A stretch of DNA of 64,000 nucleotides from Erythrobacter aureus (lineage in GTDB: Bacteria > Pseudomonadota > Alphaproteobacteria > Sphingomonadales > Sphingomonadaceae), in NCBI RefSeq assembly GCF_003355455.1, contig NZ_CP031357.1, forward strand, positions 2,736,001 through 2,800,000, given 5' to 3'. Below the pieces are notes generated by a model. That model worked only from the letters and a program-made list of their open reading frames with translations. It was not told where the DNA came from and ran no database searches. Below, piece by piece: positions 35,860 to 43,311 of this stretch (the stretch's first letter is position 1; every line of letters starts with the position of its first letter). The position numbers and the translations under genes are program-made.

Positions 35860-36144
35860 TCAGGTATCGGACGCGGACTGGGAAGTGACGATCAACTGGT
35901 CGAGCTTGTCCGCGATCCGCTCGAGCATGGCATTTGTTTCGGTTACACCGGCGAGCGAGGAAAATTGCGCCATCTGCGCCAGCATTTCCTTGTTATCGAC
36001 CGGGTTGAAGGGGTCCTGCTGCTGCATCTGGACAGTCAGCAGGCGCAGGAAGTCACCCTGCCCCAGCGAACCCATTCCACGACCGGCAACGGGCGCGTTC
36101 GATGTGGCGGGGTTGGCCGCCTGATTGGTGGTCGAAGTAATCAT
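35860..36144 (-). CDS. flgD: FlgD, hook-capping protein (very short)
   Basis: 94-residue protein holding only the N-terminal conserved FlgD region: GQGDFLRLLTVQMQQQDPFN and NKEMLAQMAQFSSLAGVTE. The 130-residue C-terminal capping domains found in other FlgD proteins are absent. The stop is followed 15 bases later by flgE, and there is no homology to the missing part in the next frames. The start overlaps the flgC stop by 4 bases. It may act as an export or assembly chaperone-like scaffold rather than a full cap. Confidence 0.85.
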   Translation of the reverse strand: MITSTTNQAANPATSNAPVAGRGMGSLGQGDFLRLLTVQMQQQDPFNPVDNKEMLAQMAQFSSLAGVTETNAMLERIADKLDQLIVTSQSASDT

Positions 36145-36551
36145 TTCATTCTCATCGTTTCGAGCATGAGCTGCTTGGCGGTCGACATGGCCTCGACCAT
36201 GTTGCGGTACTGACGGGATGCTTCGAGCATCTCGACCATTTCGGCGTTCTCATCGACGGGAGCCTCCCACACATCGCCGTTCTCGTCGGCGAGTGGGTGG
36301 CCGGGATCGTGACGGCGGATCGGCGCGACATCTTCGCGCACCACGCCGCCCACACGGACCGATGAAAGGCCGCTCGCACGGTCGAGCTCCTGCTCGAAGA
36401 CAGTGCGCATCGGACGGTAGGCCTCTTCCTCGCTACCCGACACCGAACCGGCATTGGCGAGATTGGAGGCGGCGGTGTTCATCCGCACGAGCTGCGCGGA
36501 CATGGCGCGATGGCCGATGTCGAAGAAGGAAGTCGGACCGGCCATCGTCAT
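36141..36551 (-). CDS. flgC: FlgC, proximal rod protein
   Basis: 136-residue rod protein: N-terminal FFDIGHRAMSAQLVRMNTAA, SNLANAGSVSG, and C-terminal NAEMVEMLEASRQYRNMVEA with TAKQLMLETMRMK are those of FlgC. Usual length. Alternative start two codons in (MAGPTS). Overlaps flgB and flgD by 4 bases. Confidence 0.94.
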   Translation of the reverse strand: MTMAGPTSFFDIGHRAMSAQLVRMNTAASNLANAGSVSGSEEEAYRPMRTVFEQELDRASGLSSVRVGGVVREDVAPIRRHDPGHPLADENGDVWEAPVDENAEMVEMLEASRQYRNMVEAMSTAKQLMLETMRMK

Positions 36552-36895
36552 TCGCCCCTGATCGCACGGGTGACGGTTTCGACCCGCCCGCGTAGGAAGT
36601 TGAGAGTGGCCGTGTACGCGACCGCGTTTTCGGCGAATGCCGCCTGTTCGGTGGACATTTCGACGGTGTTCCCGTCGAGACTCGCCATGGTCGGCACGCG
36701 ATACTGGATCGCGCTATCGGCGGCGCGGGCGCTCTCGGCGCCCCCCAGACGGGCCTGCAACGCGGCGGAAAAATCCACGTCGCGTGCTTTGTAGCCAGGC
36801 GTTGCCGCATTGGCGATGTTCGAGCCGAGCACACCCATGCGCTGCGACCGGATTTCCAGTGCCGCCCCGTGAATGCCGAACAATCTGTCGCTCAT
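36548..36895 (-). CDS. flgB: FlgB, proximal rod protein
   Basis: 115-residue rod protein, first gene of the flg-mot operon. N terminus MSDRLFGIHGAALEIRSQRM with LGSNIANAATPGYKARD, and C-terminal EQAAFAENAVAYTATLNFLR fit FlgB. The ATG at 36895 is chosen because the longer frame would run through the sigma-54 promoter. GGAGGC lies 6 bases upstream. Expression should depend on sigma-54 and the FlbD-like activator. Confidence 0.95.
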   Translation of the reverse strand: MSDRLFGIHGAALEIRSQRMGVLGSNIANAATPGYKARDVDFSAALQARLGGAESARAADSAIQYRVPTMASLDGNTVEMSTEQAAFAENAVAYTATLNFLRGRVETVTRAIRGE

Positions 36896-36927
36896 CTGAG
36901 CCTCCGCAAGAATTACGGGAGATGTTA

Positions 36928-36943
36928 AGCAAGGGGCGTGCCA
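36928..36943 (-). promoter_or_regulatory. Sigma-54 promoter of flgBCDEFGHIJKL-motAB
   Basis: On the minus strand the sequence reads TTGGCACGCCCCTTGCT: TGGCAC at -24 and TTGCT at -12 with the invariant GG and GC ten bases apart. It matches the sigma-54 consensus and is nearly identical to the one before the transglycosylase-flhA-fliA operon. It lies 33 bases upstream of the flgB ATG. Confidence 0.92.
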
Positions 36944-36974
36944 AAATCGATCTAGAGGGCGGAAACAGGGCAAA

Positions 36975-37011
36975 CCGGCAGAATGTGGCAAGCCCTTGCC
37001 GGTATGCGGCA
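36975..37011. promoter_or_regulatory. GGCAA-type half-site cluster, likely activator site
   Basis: Upstream of the flgB sigma-54 promoter lie CCGGCA (36975-36980), the near-palindrome GGCAAG-CC-CTTGCC (36987-37000) and GGCAA (37007-37011). Such CGGCAA/TTGCCG boxes are the style of FlbD ftr enhancer sites in Caulobacter. The distance to -24 (about 45-60 bases) suits an enhancer. They may also act on the divergent stator-like gene. The assignment to the FlbD-like protein is an inference. Confidence 0.55.
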
Positions 37012-37077
37012 AAGTTCGTCCGCCGGATAAATCTGGCCCAATGCCGGTCGTTCTTGGCGGCAAGGAGTAGCAAATTC

Positions 37078-37734
37078 ATGCTGGACACCTGGTACGATCC
37101 GACGGCCATTGCCATCGTCCTTGTCGGCACGATCGCCGCGACGATCCTGCGCTGCGGGTTCGCGGACAGCCGTGTTGCCGCCGGCGCCCTGCGCGGGCTG
37201 CTTGGCGCGCCTTTCAATGTGGCGAAGGCCAAGGCCAGCCTCGCCATCCAGATACGCGAAATCGCCGATGACGGTTTCATCCGCGCGGAGCCGCGCCACT
37301 TCGGCGACAATGAGTTCGACAGCCTTTCCGATCTCATGATCAGCCAGCGATCGATCCAGTCGCTGCATGGCGAACATTCCAAGTTCAAGGAAGCCCGGCT
37401 TGCCAATGCGAAGACCGCGATACGCGTGCTCGATTGCGCTGCCGATCTCGCCCCGGTCCTGGGCCTGGCAGGCACTCTTGTCGCGCTGGGGCATGCGCGG
37501 GGCGCCGCCCCCGAAGACGCCGGTATCGTCGGAGCGATTTCCATGGCCGTCGTGACTACGCTCTATGGTCTCGTCGCGGCCAACTTTCTTTTCTCGCCCC
37601 TGGGGGGCGCGATCGCGCGGAGATCGCGCCGCGAGGAAATCGACCGCGACGAAGTGCTCGAATGGCTGGCCCATGGTATTCGGCGCGCCGGCGTGCCCGA
37701 CATGGCACCGGAGCCTGAAAGGGAAGCGGCATGA
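37078..37734 (+). CDS. MotA/PomA-like channel protein with three TM helices (second stator-like)
   Basis: 218-residue protein of the MotA/TolQ/ExbB superfamily. TM1 about 8-27 (PTAIAIVLVGTIAATILRCG), a cytoplasmic domain 28-123, TM2 124-140 (APVLGLAGTLVALGHA), TM3 150-176 (ISMAVVTTLYGLVAANFLF), then a basic tail RRSRREE. The motif GTLVAL and VVTTLYGLVAAN strongly recall PomA rather than ExbB, and Pro126 and Pro174 align with the two functional prolines of MotA. The first of the four MotA helices is absent. GGAG stands 10 bases before the ATG at 37078. It overlaps the partner gene by 4 bases (ATGA), so the two form a unit separate from motAB at 27433-29125. Confidence 0.75.
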   Translation: MLDTWYDPTAIAIVLVGTIAATILRCGFADSRVAAGALRGLLGAPFNVAKAKASLAIQIREIADDGFIRAEPRHFGDNEFDSLSDLMISQRSIQSLHGEHSKFKEARLANAKTAIRVLDCAADLAPVLGLAGTLVALGHARGAAPEDAGIVGAISMAVVTTLYGLVAANFLFSPLGGAIARRSRREEIDRDEVLEWLAHGIRRAGVPDMAPEPEREAA

Positions 37735-38150
37735 TTTTGCGCGCCGCTTCGGGGTGGCAGACGATTACCGCCGATCTCGCCCTCATCCTGTTTCTCATTA
37801 CCGCTCAGGCTGCGAATGAAACGCCGGAAAAACCCGCGCCACCCGAACCGCGACAATCTGTGCCGCAAGGATCTTCGGCCCTCGCCCTGCACAGGCCGAA
37901 GTCGGGCGAAAGCACGCGCGAGTGGCTGCTTGCCGCCGCCAGCGACGATCGGCAGGTTGCGACCATATCGGTGGGCTATGCGCCCACCCGGCGGGCCGAG
38001 GCGTTGGCCGAAGGCGAAAGGTTGCTGGAAGACGCGGAGGATGCTGGCGTTGCCGCCCGGCTCATCGCCATGCCGAATGTCAGGGACGAAATCGTGATTT
38101 CGGTCGATTACCTCCGTACCCCGATGAATGGCACGGATTTTGCTGAATAA
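37731..38150 (+). CDS. Small single-TM MotB/PomB-like partner
   Basis: 139-residue protein with one N-terminal membrane helix (about 14-29) in which Asp15 sits at the start: WQTITADLALILFLITAQAA. This matches the placement of the ion-binding Asp in MotB/PomB (F-A-D-L). A short Pro-rich linker follows, then a compact domain from about 60 to the end (STREWLLAAASDDRQVATIS, GYAPTRRAEALAEGERLL). It may be a reduced OmpA-like fold but lacks the usual peptidoglycan-binding motif I can recognise. Coupled to the MotA-like gene. An ExbD/TolR-like role is the alternative. No such pair is annotated in standard motility maps known to me. Confidence 0.65.
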   Translation: MILRAASGWQTITADLALILFLITAQAANETPEKPAPPEPRQSVPQGSSALALHRPKSGESTREWLLAAASDDRQVATISVGYAPTRRAEALAEGERLLEDAEDAGVAARLIAMPNVRDEIVISVDYLRTPMNGTDFAE

Positions 38151-38207
38151 CGGGGACGGGCCTCTCTTTCAGGAGGCGATTATCGTGAACCGGAGCCAGT
38201 ACCAACC

Positions 38208-38720
38208 ATGCGCCAACAGTATCTAGGATCGATTGCAGCCGCGTTTTTCGCGACATCCGCGATGGCGGCGTCTCCCATGGACCTGTCGATCATCGATCGT
38301 GCCGTCGCCGATTTCACCGGAGCCGGCATCGGCCAGCCGGGCGGCGCGAAACTGCCGGTGGATCGGCGCCTGCGCCTGGACGATTGTCAGACCCCTCTCG
38401 ATCTCCAGTGGTTCGGGCGCGACCAGCGATCGGTGCAGATAGCCTGCCCGACTGCCGGCTGGCGCATCTATGTCGCTGTAGACAGCCGGATGGGCGCGGC
38501 GAGCCGTTTCGGCCAAAGCCACGGGGAAGCGATCGTCAAGCGCGGGGAAAACGTCAGTATCCTGGTGCGCGGCAACGGCTTCACCCTGACCCGGCAAGGT
38601 TCGGCCGTGGAAGACGGCGCGCAAGGCGAGTGGATCAAGGTTCGTGTCAATGGGAAAAGGGCCGAAGCCCTGCGCGCAATGGTAATCCGGCCGGGGCAGG
38701 TCGGCATCGATTTGCCGTAA
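38208..38720 (+). CDS. flgA: FlgA, P-ring assembly chaperone
   Basis: 170-residue periplasmic chaperone for P-ring formation, with a signal peptide (IAAAFFATSAMAASP, about 9-23). The C-terminal SAF domain is recognised by IVKRGENVSILVRGNGFTLT and GEWIKVRVNGKRAEALRAMV. At 170 residues it is shorter than the usual 220-240; an N-terminal segment is missing. Its position on the plus strand, next to the stator-like pair, is unusual since flgA is often near flgG-flgI. Confidence 0.9.
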   Translation: MRQQYLGSIAAAFFATSAMAASPMDLSIIDRAVADFTGAGIGQPGGAKLPVDRRLRLDDCQTPLDLQWFGRDQRSVQIACPTAGWRIYVAVDSRMGAASRFGQSHGEAIVKRGENVSILVRGNGFTLTRQGSAVEDGAQGEWIKVRVNGKRAEALRAMVIRPGQVGIDLP

Positions 38721-38740
38721 CCGGCAAAAAGCATTGCCGG
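38721..38740. promoter_or_regulatory. Palindrome CCGGCAA-N6-TTGCCGG before flgM
   Basis: A perfect inverted repeat with 7-bp arms (CCGGCAA / TTGCCGG) and 6-base spacer, directly after the flgA stop and 5 bases before the -35 element of flgM. It resembles the CGGCAA half-sites before flgB. It could bind the FlbD-like regulator, or fold as a weak hairpin after flgA. Confidence 0.5.
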
Positions 38741-38744
38741 GGAG

Positions 38745-38771
38745 TTAAACCCGCGCATGTTTCGCCGTTCT
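38745..38771 (+). promoter_or_regulatory. Sigma-28 (FliA)-like promoter of flgMN
   Basis: TTAA (38745-38748), 15 bases, GCCGTTCT (38764-38771), matching the FliA pattern TAAA-N15-GCCGATAA. The same layout, TTAA-N15-GCCGGTCT, occurs before flagellin. It stands 29 bases before the flgM ATG. Confidence 0.65.
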
Positions 38772-38800
38772 GTTGGATAACCAGCTTATGGAGCGAAACG

Positions 38801-39088
38801 ATGCGTATTGTCGGATTGCCGGAATTTCAGGGGTCGATCGTGCGCCCAAGCGCCGATGTGACGCCTGCGGGGGAGATCACCCCCACGCAGAAGGTTGCGA
38901 CCGGCCCCCGCGAAGCGGAGGCACCGATGTCGGCCATGCGTGTATCGGCAGGCCGGGACGTCCCCGTCGATCACGACCGCGTGGCCGAGATTCGCAAGGC
39001 CATTGAAACAAACTCCTACCCGCTGATCCCCACCGAGATCGCCGATGCGATCATTGCGGCGGGCCTGTACGGAAAGGTCGGGAAATGA
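38801..39088 (+). CDS. flgM: FlgM, anti-sigma-28 factor
   Basis: 95-residue protein whose C-terminal half fits FlgM: DHDRVAEIRKAIETNSYPLI and PTEIADAIIAAGL. The N-terminal half is low-complexity, as expected for a disordered, exported anti-sigma factor. It binds FliA until hook completion. It overlaps flgN by 4 bases. The candidate sigma-28 promoter upstream would give negative feedback on FliA. Confidence 0.85.
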   Translation: MRIVGLPEFQGSIVRPSADVTPAGEITPTQKVATGPREAEAPMSAMRVSAGRDVPVDHDRVAEIRKAIETNSYPLIPTEIADAIIAAGLYGKVGK

Positions 39089-39420
39089 CCCGCAAACAGG
39101 ACACTCTTTCTACCCTGCAACAATTGCTCGCACTTTTGCAGGGTGAGCGGCAGGCCCTTGCCGCCCTCGATCTCGATCGGATCGTCACCTGCACGACCGG
39201 CAAAATCGATCTGTGCAGCAAGCTGGAAGCCGTCGATCAGGCAAGCCTGGACGAAGAGTGCCTCGGTATTCTCGACGCGGTGCGCCGACTGAACGAAATC
39301 AATCGCCGCCTGCGGAACCTTATCGCCAGCAACGTGCAGAACCGGCTCGGAACACTGAGCGGGAATACCTCCCCCTATTCCGCTCTCCCCCGACATAAGA
39401 TGAGTTTAGCCCTCGCCTGA
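39085..39420 (+). CDS. flgN: FlgN-like chaperone for hook-associated proteins
   Basis: 111-residue, largely helical protein. LQQLLALLQGERQALAALDL and the C-terminal region LRNLIASNVQNRLGTL fit the FlgN family, which chaperones FlgK and FlgL. Assigned mainly from position after flgM and helical composition; sequence identity in this family is low. It overlaps flgM by 4 bases. Confidence 0.75.
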   Translation: MTRKQDTLSTLQQLLALLQGERQALAALDLDRIVTCTTGKIDLCSKLEAVDQASLDEECLGILDAVRRLNEINRRLRNLIASNVQNRLGTLSGNTSPYSALPRHKMSLALA

Positions 39421-39448
39421 ACCCTCGGGTCGCATTACCTTTCAGATT

Positions 39449-39464
39449 TGGCACGCCTCTTGCT
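39449..39464 (+). promoter_or_regulatory. Sigma-54 promoter of the transglycosylase-flhA-fliA operon
   Basis: TTTGGCACGCCTCTTGCT: TGGCAC (39449-39454), 5 bases, TTGCT (39460-39464), with GG and GC ten bases apart. It differs from the flgB promoter by only one spacer base. The start codon GTG of the next gene is 33 bases downstream. Confidence 0.92.
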
Positions 39465-39496
39465 GAAACACCGGGACAACCAATCCCGGAGGTTTC

Positions 39497-40351
39497 GTGC
39501 CTACAATCAGTCCCGTCCAGACCGCCGAAGTGCAGGGCGCCATTGCCCGCGCTGCAACGCGGACAGGTGTCGACTTCGATTACCTGCTGGCCCAGGCGCG
39601 GCTTGAATCCGGCCTGGACCCCAGCGCCAAGGCGCGGACGTCGAGCGCCACCGGCCTCTATCAGTTCATCGATTCCACCTGGCTGCGCACGCTCGACAGG
39701 CACGGGGCGAAACACGGGATGGACTGGGCCGACGCCGCCATCGCGCCCAATGGTCGCGTTGCCGATGCAGCGACCCGCGACCAGTTGCTCTCGCTGCGCT
39801 ATGATGCCGATGCATCCTCCTTGATGGCGGCCGAGCTCACGCGCGACAATGCCGACGGGCTGCGCACGACACTGGGCCGCGAACCGGAACCCGCCGAACT
39901 CTATCTCGCCCATTTTCTCGGTCTTGGCGGAGCCCGGAAGTTCCTCGGCGCGCTTGCCAGCAATCCCGATCAATCGGCTGCTGCCCTGATGCCGCAAGCC
40001 GCAAGGGCCAACCGCCCGATCTTCTACGCCGATGGCGCGCCCCGTTCGGTCGGCGAAGTGATGTCCCTGATGCGCGGCAAGGTCGATGCGGCCTATGGCG
40101 CACCATCGATACCTGGCAGCACGCCCGATGTCGTTGCCGAATTCGCCAACGTTGCAGCGCGACCGGAATTCCAGCCTGCCAGCCCCAATCGCAGGAGGCT
40201 TTCTCCCCAACCGCTGCCACCCGATGTCGTCCAGCGTCCCTCCATGGCCGATACTCTGCGCTCTACCTTCGGTGATGCGAACGTGGCCGACAGCCGGGCG
40301 AACCGGCACATCGCTTCCGCCTATGGCAAGTTCAAGGCGCTCGGCCTGTGA
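39497..40351 (+). CDS. Lytic transglycosylase/SLT domain protein (flagellar peptidoglycan hydrolase)
   Basis: 284-residue SLT-domain enzyme that cleaves peptidoglycan glycan strands. Catalytic Glu lies in DYLLAQARLESGLDPSAKAR (about residue 38), followed by the conserved SATGLYQFIDSTWL. GTG start with GGAGG at 39489 just upstream. No signal peptide is obvious, so export is possibly by the flagellar apparatus, as for FlgJ. FlgJ here has lost its hydrolase half; this enzyme is the natural substitute for opening the wall for the rod. Confidence 0.88.
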   Translation: MPTISPVQTAEVQGAIARAATRTGVDFDYLLAQARLESGLDPSAKARTSSATGLYQFIDSTWLRTLDRHGAKHGMDWADAAIAPNGRVADAATRDQLLSLRYDADASSLMAAELTRDNADGLRTTLGREPEPAELYLAHFLGLGGARKFLGALASNPDQSAAALMPQAARANRPIFYADGAPRSVGEVMSLMRGKVDAAYGAPSIPGSTPDVVAEFANVAARPEFQPASPNRRRLSPQPLPPDVVQRPSMADTLRSTFGDANVADSRANRHIASAYGKFKALGL

Positions 40352-42450
40352 GCGCGCGTCAGTTTTTCAACCCCGGGCTGGCCCTGCCGATCGGTATTTT
40401 GACCATCATCCTGCTGATGGTCATGCCAATCCCGGCAATGCTGCTCGATGTGTTCTTCGTCATGAACATCGCGCTGTCGGTGTCGATCCTGATGGCGGCC
40501 ATGAATGCACAGAAGCCGCTGGACTTTTCATCCTTCCCCTCGGTGCTGCTGTTCGCCACGCTTTTGCGGCTTGCCCTAAACGTGGCCTCGACGCGCATAG
40601 TCTTGCTCAATGGGCATGAGGGCGGAGCGGCCGCCGGCAAGGTGATCGAAGCCTTCGGCGCCTTCCTTATCGGCGGCAATTTCGCGGTCGGTATTTTCGT
40701 CTTCCTGATCCTGATGATCATCAATCTGATGGTCGTGACGAAGGGCGCCGGGCGCGTATCCGAGGTTTCTGCCCGCTTCACGCTCGACGCCCTGCCCGGC
40801 AAGCAGATGGCGATCGATGCCGATCTCGCCGCTGGGCTGTTAACGGCCGACGAGGCCAAGGCGCGGCGCCGCGAGATTGCCACGGAAGCCGATTTCTACG
40901 GGTCGATGGACGGTGCCAGCAAATTCGTGAAAGGCGATGCCGTCGCTGCCCTGCTGATCCTGCTGATCAATGTGATCGCGGGTCTGGTACTCGGCGTCTC
41001 GACCCACGACCTTTCCGCGGGTGAAGCGGCCGAATTCTACGTTACGCTCGCAGTCGGCGATGCGCTTGTCGCCTCGGTGCCTGCGCTGCTGTTGTCGATA
41101 GCGGCCGCCGTCATCGTCACCCGCGTATCCGATGCGCGCGACCTGACCGGCCAAATCGGCGGCCAGCTCGCCGATCCCAAGATCTGGTTGCCGGTCGCCT
41201 GCATCCTGTTCGTGATCGGCTGTATTCCGGCGATGCCACAATCGATCATCCTGCCGCTGTCCGCTGGCGCGTTCTGGCTGTGGTTCAACCTGCGCAAGCG
41301 GCAGGAAGCGGCCGCCAATATTCCCGAACCCGTCGTCACGCCCGATCCGGCGCATATCGCGATCGACGAGGTTTCCGACCAGACGCTGGTGACGATCCAG
41401 CTCGGCTACGGCCTGATCCATCTGACCGACGAGAAACGCGGCGCGACGCTGGTTGCCCGGCTCACCGGTCTGCGCAAGCAGATGTGCCAGACCTTCGGCT
41501 TCATCGTTCCCCAGTTCCGCATCGAGGACAGCTTCGAGGTGGAACCCGACGCCTATCGCATCACGCTGGGCGGTGCGACGATCGGGGGCGGAAAAATCAA
41601 GCCGGATCACCTGCTGGCGATCGACACCGGCGAAGTCATGCACTCGCAGGCCGTCCCCGGCGAAGCGACGGTCGATCCGAGCTTCGGCTGCCCGGCGCTG
41701 TGGATCGATCCGGGCACCCGGGACCTGGCAGTGGCCGAGGGTTACCTCGCGGTCGATCCGGAAAGCGTCATTGCCACGCAGATCCACCAATTGCTGGCAG
41801 CGCGGGCTCAGGACCTGCTCGGCCCCGACCAGGTCCGCGACCTGCTCGACCATCTGCGTGCGCGCCACGGCCAGCTGATCGAATCCTTCACCCCGCAGCC
41901 GCTGACGCTTGCCGCCGTGACCCGCCTGCTCAAGGCGCTGCTCGCCGACGGCATCTCGCTGCGCCATTCGCTGCGTGTCTTTTCGAGCATCTCGCTCGCC
42001 GCGCAGCAAACCGCCGAGCATGATCGCCTGATCGACATCGTCCGCGCCGACCTTGGCGCGATGATCGTGGGCGAAGCCTGCCCGCCCGACGCAAAACTGC
42101 CGGTAATCACCTTGGCGGCAGGGCTGGAGGACATGGTTGTCGGCGGTCTGCAAGACCCTGCATCGGGCGAGATCGTGATCGAACCCGATCTGGCGCGATC
42201 CATTGGAGAGCGTATCGCGGCCATCGTCGCGCAGCGCGATCCGGCAGCGACACGCCCCGCCCTCATCGTCCAGCCGCGCGCACGGCGTGCGCTGACAGCT
42301 CTGCTGCGGCTGCGCGCCCCGCAGTGCCTCGTGCTGTCGATCAACGAACTACCCGCCGCCCAACCGATCGAGGTCATCGCGGTGGTGGGCGACGAATCTT
42401 CCGAACAATCTGCACAACTCGGCCATGAAACGGAGGCCCTTGCGGCATGA
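40348..42450 (+). CDS. flhA: FlhA, flagellar export gate protein
   Basis: 700-residue FHIPEP-family protein, the largest gate subunit of the flagellar type III export apparatus. About eight N-terminal helices, then a cytosolic domain from about residue 330 (QLGYGLIHLTDEKRGATLVA). The hallmark LRLALNVASTRIVLLNG and FVFLILMIINLMVVTKGAGR with SEVSARFTLDALPGKQMAID is present. GTG start overlaps the previous stop (GTGA). Confidence 0.97.
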   Translation: MSARQFFNPGLALPIGILTIILLMVMPIPAMLLDVFFVMNIALSVSILMAAMNAQKPLDFSSFPSVLLFATLLRLALNVASTRIVLLNGHEGGAAAGKVIEAFGAFLIGGNFAVGIFVFLILMIINLMVVTKGAGRVSEVSARFTLDALPGKQMAIDADLAAGLLTADEAKARRREIATEADFYGSMDGASKFVKGDAVAALLILLINVIAGLVLGVSTHDLSAGEAAEFYVTLAVGDALVASVPALLLSIAAAVIVTRVSDARDLTGQIGGQLADPKIWLPVACILFVIGCIPAMPQSIILPLSAGAFWLWFNLRKRQEAAANIPEPVVTPDPAHIAIDEVSDQTLVTIQLGYGLIHLTDEKRGATLVARLTGLRKQMCQTFGFIVPQFRIEDSFEVEPDAYRITLGGATIGGGKIKPDHLLAIDTGEVMHSQAVPGEATVDPSFGCPALWIDPGTRDLAVAEGYLAVDPESVIATQIHQLLAARAQDLLGPDQVRDLLDHLRARHGQLIESFTPQPLTLAAVTRLLKALLADGISLRHSLRVFSSISLAAQQTAEHDRLIDIVRADLGAMIVGEACPPDAKLPVITLAAGLEDMVVGGLQDPASGEIVIEPDLARSIGERIAAIVAQRDPAATRPALIVQPRARRALTALLRLRAPQCLVLSINELPAAQPIEVIAVVGDESSEQSAQLGHETEALAA

Positions 42451-43172
42451 GATACGATCACTCCCATTTCAATGCGCAGCGCGCCTATACGAGCGAAATC
42501 AACCAGCGCATCGGCAATTTCCTTCCCATGGTGCGCAAGCTGGCATGGTATTACGAAGCCAGTTGCGGGGCCTCGGTCGATGTCGACGATCTGCTTCAAG
42601 CCGGGATGATCGCGCTGACGGAATGCGCGCAGCGGCACGACCGGCCGGGGGAAGACGGCTTTGCCGCATATGCGAAGATGCGCGTGCGTGGGGCCATGAT
42701 CGACCTGTTGCGGTCGCAATCGCCACATGCCCGTGGAGCCGCGGCCCAGCGCCGCCGCATGGATAACACGATGGACCGGCTGCGCGGCGAACTGGGGCGC
42801 GATCCCTCCGCGCAGGACATGGCCCGGGCCATGCAAATGTCCCTCGAGGAATACCACGAAATGCGTGCACAACTGGCCACACGGGTCGTCGACCTGGAAG
42901 ACTGCTACTCGGATTCCAATCCCGCGTTCGGAACCGAAGAACCCGATGCCGAAACGAGATTGCTCGAACAAGGCGATCGCGCCATGCTGGCCGAGGCCAT
43001 TGCCAGCCTTCCCGAACGGTTGCAGCTGATCACCAAGCTGCATTTCATCGAGGAACTCAATCTCACCGAGATTGCCGCAGTTCTCGATGTCAGCGTTCCA
43101 CGGGTCCACCAGCTCAAATCGGCGGCCCTTGCGAAACTGCGTATTGCCATAGTCGAAAGCGAGGGCGATTAG
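42447..43172 (+). CDS. fliA: FliA, flagellar sigma factor (sigma-28)
   Basis: 241-residue group 3 sigma factor. Region 2: MVRKLAWYYEASCGASVDVD, DLLQAGMIALTECAQRHD and FAAYAKMRVRGAMIDLLRSQ. Region 4: ITKLHFIEELNLTEIAAVLD and VSVPRVHQLKSAALAKLR. It should drive flagellin, flgMN and similar late genes. It is antagonised by FlgM, itself encoded 4 kb upstream. It is coupled to flhA by a 4-base overlap. Confidence 0.95.
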   Translation: MRYDHSHFNAQRAYTSEINQRIGNFLPMVRKLAWYYEASCGASVDVDDLLQAGMIALTECAQRHDRPGEDGFAAYAKMRVRGAMIDLLRSQSPHARGAAAQRRRMDNTMDRLRGELGRDPSAQDMARAMQMSLEEYHEMRAQLATRVVDLEDCYSDSNPAFGTEEPDAETRLLEQGDRAMLAEAIASLPERLQLITKLHFIEELNLTEIAAVLDVSVPRVHQLKSAALAKLRIAIVESEGD

Positions 43173-43173
43173 G

Positions 43174-43199
43174 CCCCGAGCGCCCAGGCGAGGGGTTTC
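43174..43199 (+). terminator. Weak terminator-like hairpin after fliA
   Basis: CCCC ... GGGG with inner CGCC/GGCG (with bulges) just past the fliA stop, followed by TTTC. Marginal, but correctly placed. Bases 43200-43311 include a possible -10 TATACT (43250-43255) with a poor -35 before the next gene. Confidence 0.35.
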
Positions 43200-43311
43200 A
43201 CGCGGAAAACCTCGCAGTGTACGCGTCGATACGGATGACATTCATCGTGTATACTGTGTAATCGCACCATAACGTGTGCCACGGCTCGCGTGCTTCGTGA
43301 GGACCGACCAG

